From: an uncultured Oscillospiraceae bacterium
GTDB lineage: Bacteria; Bacillota; Clostridia; Oscillospirales; Oscillospiraceae
Direction of reading: 5' to 3'
NCBI GenBank assembly: GCA_934630555.1
Contig: CAKTXB010000065.1
Coordinates: 1 to 8,958, forward strand
Length of the DNA stretch: 8,958 nt
The stretch's first letter is position 1. Each line of letters opens with the position of its first letter. A program made the position numbers and the translations under genes. The notes below the pieces were generated by a model that did no database searches, was not told the origin of the DNA, and worked only from the letters and a program-made list of their open reading frames with translations. This document shows positions 6,632 to 8,958 of this stretch, piece by piece.

Positions 6632-6662
6632 CAATCTTGACGACTTATAACACAATCTTGAC
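6632..6662. promoter_or_regulatory. Probable AraC-family operator: direct repeat with 21-base spacing
   Basis: CAATCTTGAC occurs at 6632-6641 and again, identical, at 6653-6662, 21 bases apart start to start (two helical turns). This is the known arrangement of tandem half-sites for AraC/XylS-family dimers. Measured from the predicted rhaM start, the half-sites span about -40 to -49 and -61 to -70, the usual position for an activator touching RNA polymerase at the -35. TATAAC (6646-6651) between the repeats may be the -10 of the regulator's own gene, so the same sites could also control the regulator. That last point is inference; no good -35 goes with it. Confidence 0.65.
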
Positions 6663-6679
6663 ATTTTGGAGCGACGGAT

Positions 6680-7576
6680 ATGGAACTGAAGCTGCAATAC
6701 GGACTTGATCTTGGACCTGAAACGCGCTGGAACATCTGCTCCGCCACGGCGGCCAGTAAAGCTTCGCTTTTATATATGCAGGAAGCCGGCGATTTTTACG
6801 CTGGGGCACGCTACTTTACCACGCGCGAGGGCTTTGGATCCTATCTCATCAAGATCACGGTTTCCGGCTGCGGCGCGCTGCGCTACGGTGGCCAACGCTA
6901 CACCGTGCCGGCCGGAAAGTTCTACTGGATCGACTGCCGCAAATGGCATGATTACCGCACCGCACCGGACAGCGCCGGCTGGCACGTGCTCTGGGTGCAT
7001 TTTCATGGGGTCAGCGCAAAGTTTTACTACGAACAGTTCCTCAAAAACACAGGCGGCGAGCCAGTGGCTTCCCTGCCGCATGACTCAGAAGCCTATGGGC
7101 TCATGCAAGCCCTGCTGCGCATCGACACCTCCGGCAGCAAGCAGCAGGAGGCCGATCTGCTGGCAGCCAGTCTGCTGGTACAGCTCGTTACGACCTGCGT
7201 GCTCGCCCCGCTGCACACCGCCCGCGGCAGTGCGCTGCCGCAGCATATTCAGGACATCCGACTCTATCTCACAGAACACAGCCGTGAAAAGCTCACGTTG
7301 GAGCACCTTGGTGCAACGTTCAATATGAACCCCTATTACCTGCAAAAGCAGTTCAAGCGCTACATCGGTCAGTCGCCCACAGAATATCTCATTCACCTGC
7401 GCCTGACGCGTGCCAAGGAACTCATGCGTACCACGCAAATGACCATCAGTGAGATCGCACACACAGTCGGCATTGAAAATCTCAGCTATTTTACCCACCA
7501 GTTTAAAAATCAGGAAGGCCTTACGCCGCAGGACTATCGCCGCCAGTGGCCGCTCGTCGCGCCGCGCGAACCATAG
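6680..7576 (+). CDS. AraC-family transcriptional regulator, probable activator of the rha operon
   Basis: A 298-residue AraC-type regulator. Residues about 15-110 form the cupin-like sugar-sensing domain (GSYLIKITVSGCGALRYGG, then YTVPAGKFYWID and VLWVHFHG). A helical linker follows to about 185. The C-terminal DNA-binding domain (about 188-290) has two helix-turn-helix units: LTLEHLGATFNMNPYYLQKQFK (about 206-227) and ISEIAHTVGIENLSYFTHQFK (about 256-276), closed by the family signature GLTPQDYRR. ATG at 6680 has GGAG (6668-6671) eight bases upstream. It is transcribed away from rhaM across a 224-base region that contains a direct repeat of the AraC kind, so it is the likely local regulator with rhamnose or a relative as inducer. 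It is not clearly an orthologue of E. coli RhaS or RhaR, so no symbol is given. Confidence 0.93.
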   Translation: MELKLQYGLDLGPETRWNICSATAASKASLLYMQEAGDFYAGARYFTTREGFGSYLIKITVSGCGALRYGGQRYTVPAGKFYWIDCRKWHDYRTAPDSAGWHVLWVHFHGVSAKFYYEQFLKNTGGEPVASLPHDSEAYGLMQALLRIDTSGSKQQEADLLAASLLVQLVTTCVLAPLHTARGSALPQHIQDIRLYLTEHSREKLTLEHLGATFNMNPYYLQKQFKRYIGQSPTEYLIHLRLTRAKELMRTTQMTISEIAHTVGIENLSYFTHQFKNQEGLTPQDYRRQWPLVAPREP

Positions 7577-7586
7577 AATGCACAAA

Positions 7587-7613
7587 GCCTCGGGCTGCAA
7601 AGCAGCCCGAGGC
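7587..7613. terminator. Terminator between the convergent regulator and metal ATPase genes
   Basis: A perfect 12-base-pair GC-rich stem, GCCTCGGGCTGC (7587-7598) with GCAGCCCGAGGC (7602-7613), has a three-base loop. It lies 10 bases after the regulator stop and 20 bases after the ATPase stop on the other strand. Only short T-runs follow on either side (TTT on the minus strand; a T/G-rich stretch on the plus strand). It probably serves both genes. Confidence 0.75.
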
Positions 7614-7633
7614 CCTGTGTGTTCTTCGCCAAC

Positions 7634-8958
7634 TCAGTATTTCAGTGCCCGAATGGCATTGAGCACGGCCAATACCATGACGCCAACATCGGCAAAGATA
7701 GCCGCCCACATATTTGTGACACCGATCGCCGTCAGCAGCAGGCACGCGAATTTCACAATGAGTGAAAACACGATGTTCTGCTTCACAATACCAATGCATT
7801 TGCGCGAGATTTTGATCGCCTTTGCGATCTGCAGCGGGTCGTCATCCATCAGCACCACGTCCGCCGCCTCAATGGCCGCGTCACTGCCCATAGCGCCCAT
7901 GGCAATGCCGATGTCCGCTCGTGTAAGCACCGGCGCATCGTTGATCCCGTCGCCCACAAAGGCCAGCTGCTCATGCTTGCCCTTGGCTGCCAGCAGCTTC
8001 TCCACCTCTGTCACCTTGTCACCCGGCAGCAGCTCGCTGCGCACCTCATCCACGCCAAGCTTTGCAGCCACGCTGTCGGCCACGCGCTTCACATCGCCCG
8101 TCAGCATGACGGTTTTCTGCACACCGCTCTTTTTCAGCTGCGCAATGGCTTCCTTAGAATGCGGTTTTACGACATCCGAAATCACAATATGGCCCGCATA
8201 CTGGCCGTCCACAGCCATGTGGATGATGGTGCCTACGCTGTGACAGTCACAATATTCCACACCCAACTGCTGCATGAGCTTGCTGTTGCCTGCGGCCACC
8301 TTGTGGCCATCGACCGTGGCCGTGATGCCATGACCGCTGATCTCCTCAATATCCGTCACGCGACTGCGGTCAATTTCCTTGCCATAAGCTTTTTGCAGGC
8401 TGCGGCTGATGGGATGTGACGAGGCGCACTCAGCCAGTGCCGCGAACTCCAGCAGCTGCTGTGCTTCATACGGGCTGTGATGCACCGCAGTGACTTCAAA
8501 TACCCCCTGCGTGAGCGTACCGGTCTTGTCAAACACCACGATCTTAGCATCAGACAGCGCTTCGAGATAGTTGGAGCCCTTGATAAGGATGCCTTCCTTG
8601 CTTGCGCCGCCAATGCCCGCAAAGAAACTCAGCGGAATGCTGATGACCAGCGCGCACGGGCAGCTGACGACCAGGAATGTCAGCGCGCGGTAGATCCAGT
8701 CCACCCACGCAGCAGGAAGTCCGACCGCGAGCCGCACCAGCGGCACGATCACAGCCAGTGCTGCAGCTGCAATACAAACCGCCGGCGTGTAGATCCTGGC
8801 GAAGCGGGAGATAAATGCTTCCGACCGCGATTTCCGGGAACTCGCATTCTCCACCAGATCCAGGATCTTCGACACCGTGGATTCGCCGAATACCTTGGTC
8901 GTGCGTACCTTTAGCACACCGGACATATCAATACAGCCGCTGATGATCTCGTCGCCCG
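7634..8958 (-). CDS. Heavy-metal-exporting P1B-type ATPase (Zn/Cd/Pb type), 5' end cut off
   Basis: The C-terminal part of a membrane ATPase that pumps heavy-metal cations out of the cell (ZntA/CadA type). The frame stays open to the window edge, and codons before the first ATG (8926) read GDEIISGCID, typical actuator-domain sequence, so that ATG is internal and roughly the first 40 percent is missing. Counting from it: membrane segments near 46-70 and 78-105 carry the ion-binding CPC motif (89-91, SCPCAL); DKTGT with the phosphorylated D133; the nucleotide-domain HP pair H171-P172; TGD; and GDGINDAP (325-332). The last membrane segments have K392 and D413 (ADVGV), the Lys/Asp pair that marks the Zn/Cd/Pb subgroup over copper pumps. 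A CDCH cluster (226-229) in the nucleotide domain is a small oddity. It is convergent with the regulator and looks functionally unrelated to the sugar genes. Confidence 0.93.
   Translation of the reverse strand, partial: GDEIISGCIDMSGVLKVRTTKVFGESTVSKILDLVENASSRKSRSEAFISRFARIYTPAVCIAAAALAVIVPLVRLAVGLPAAWVDWIYRALTFLVVSCPCALVISIPLSFFAGIGGASKEGILIKGSNYLEALSDAKIVVFDKTGTLTQGVFEVTAVHHSPYEAQQLLEFAALAECASSHPISRSLQKAYGKEIDRSRVTDIEEISGHGITATVDGHKVAAGNSKLMQQLGVEYCDCHSVGTIIHMAVDGQYAGHIVISDVVKPHSKEAIAQLKKSGVQKTVMLTGDVKRVADSVAAKLGVDEVRSELLPGDKVTEVEKLLAAKGKHEQLAFVGDGINDAPVLTRADIGIAMGAMGSDAAIEAADVVLMDDDPLQIAKAIKISRKCIGIVKQNIVFSLIVKFACLLLTAIGVTNMWAAIFADVGVMVLAVLNAIRALKY

Noticed and set aside
6456..6679. Riboswitch, small RNA or short gene in the regulator-rhaM intergenic region
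   Set aside because: Only a four-base-pair hairpin (GCAG/CTGC near 6536-6546) and the repeats were found. No strong structure and no short open frame with a ribosome site was seen.

Overview
The window looks like a gene-dense, moderately GC-rich chromosomal segment of a Bacillota (Clostridia) bacterium, probably of the Oscillospiraceae/Ruminococcaceae kind. This is inferred from strong AGGAGG-type ribosome binding sites, compact hairpin terminators, and a rhamnose gene set of the Gram-positive type (mutarotase, isomerase and a long RhaE-like class II aldolase under an AraC-family regulator). No mobile element, CRISPR array, tRNA or rRNA was seen.

Layout, left to right. (1) On the plus strand, the 3' part of a D-lyxose isomerase-like cupin gene (cut by the window edge) is followed after 26 bases by a zinc-dependent medium-chain dehydrogenase. 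A clear terminator follows at 1577-1618. (2) On the minus strand, convergent with the first pair, lies a 619-residue protein built of two metallo-beta-lactamase folds. The first fold has lost every metal ligand. It seems to be transcribed alone, from a promoter set in the tail of its neighbour's terminator. (3) On the minus strand, the operon rhaM (6455-6144) - rhaA (6128-4842) - class II aldolase (4770-3682) encodes rhamnose anomer interconversion, isomerisation to rhamnulose, and aldol cleavage. A terminator-like hairpin lies between rhaA and the aldolase gene, and a strong terminator ends the operon. (4) Divergent from rhaM, on the plus strand, is an AraC-family regulator. The 224-base intergenic region has a good minus-strand promoter, and immediately upstream of its -35 a 10-base direct repeat with exactly 21-base spacing, the geometry expected of an AraC-type operator. 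(5) On the minus strand, running in from the right edge and convergent with the regulator, is the 3' part of a P1B-type Zn/Cd/Pb-exporting ATPase, separated from the regulator by a hairpin terminator.

How the parts work together (inference): the AraC-family protein probably senses rhamnose or a derivative through its cupin domain and switches on rhaM-rhaA-aldolase. No rhamnulokinase and no lactaldehyde-processing enzyme lies in this operon, so these must be encoded elsewhere or the pathway differs. The lyxose isomerase/dehydrogenase pair and the double metallo-beta-lactamase protein may be part of a wider rare-sugar region. The metal ATPase looks unrelated. The most notable points are the operator/promoter architecture, the half-dead double metallo-beta-lactamase protein with a further substitution in its intact half, and the stand-alone RhaE-like aldolase. 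I see no clear sign of a wholly new system.
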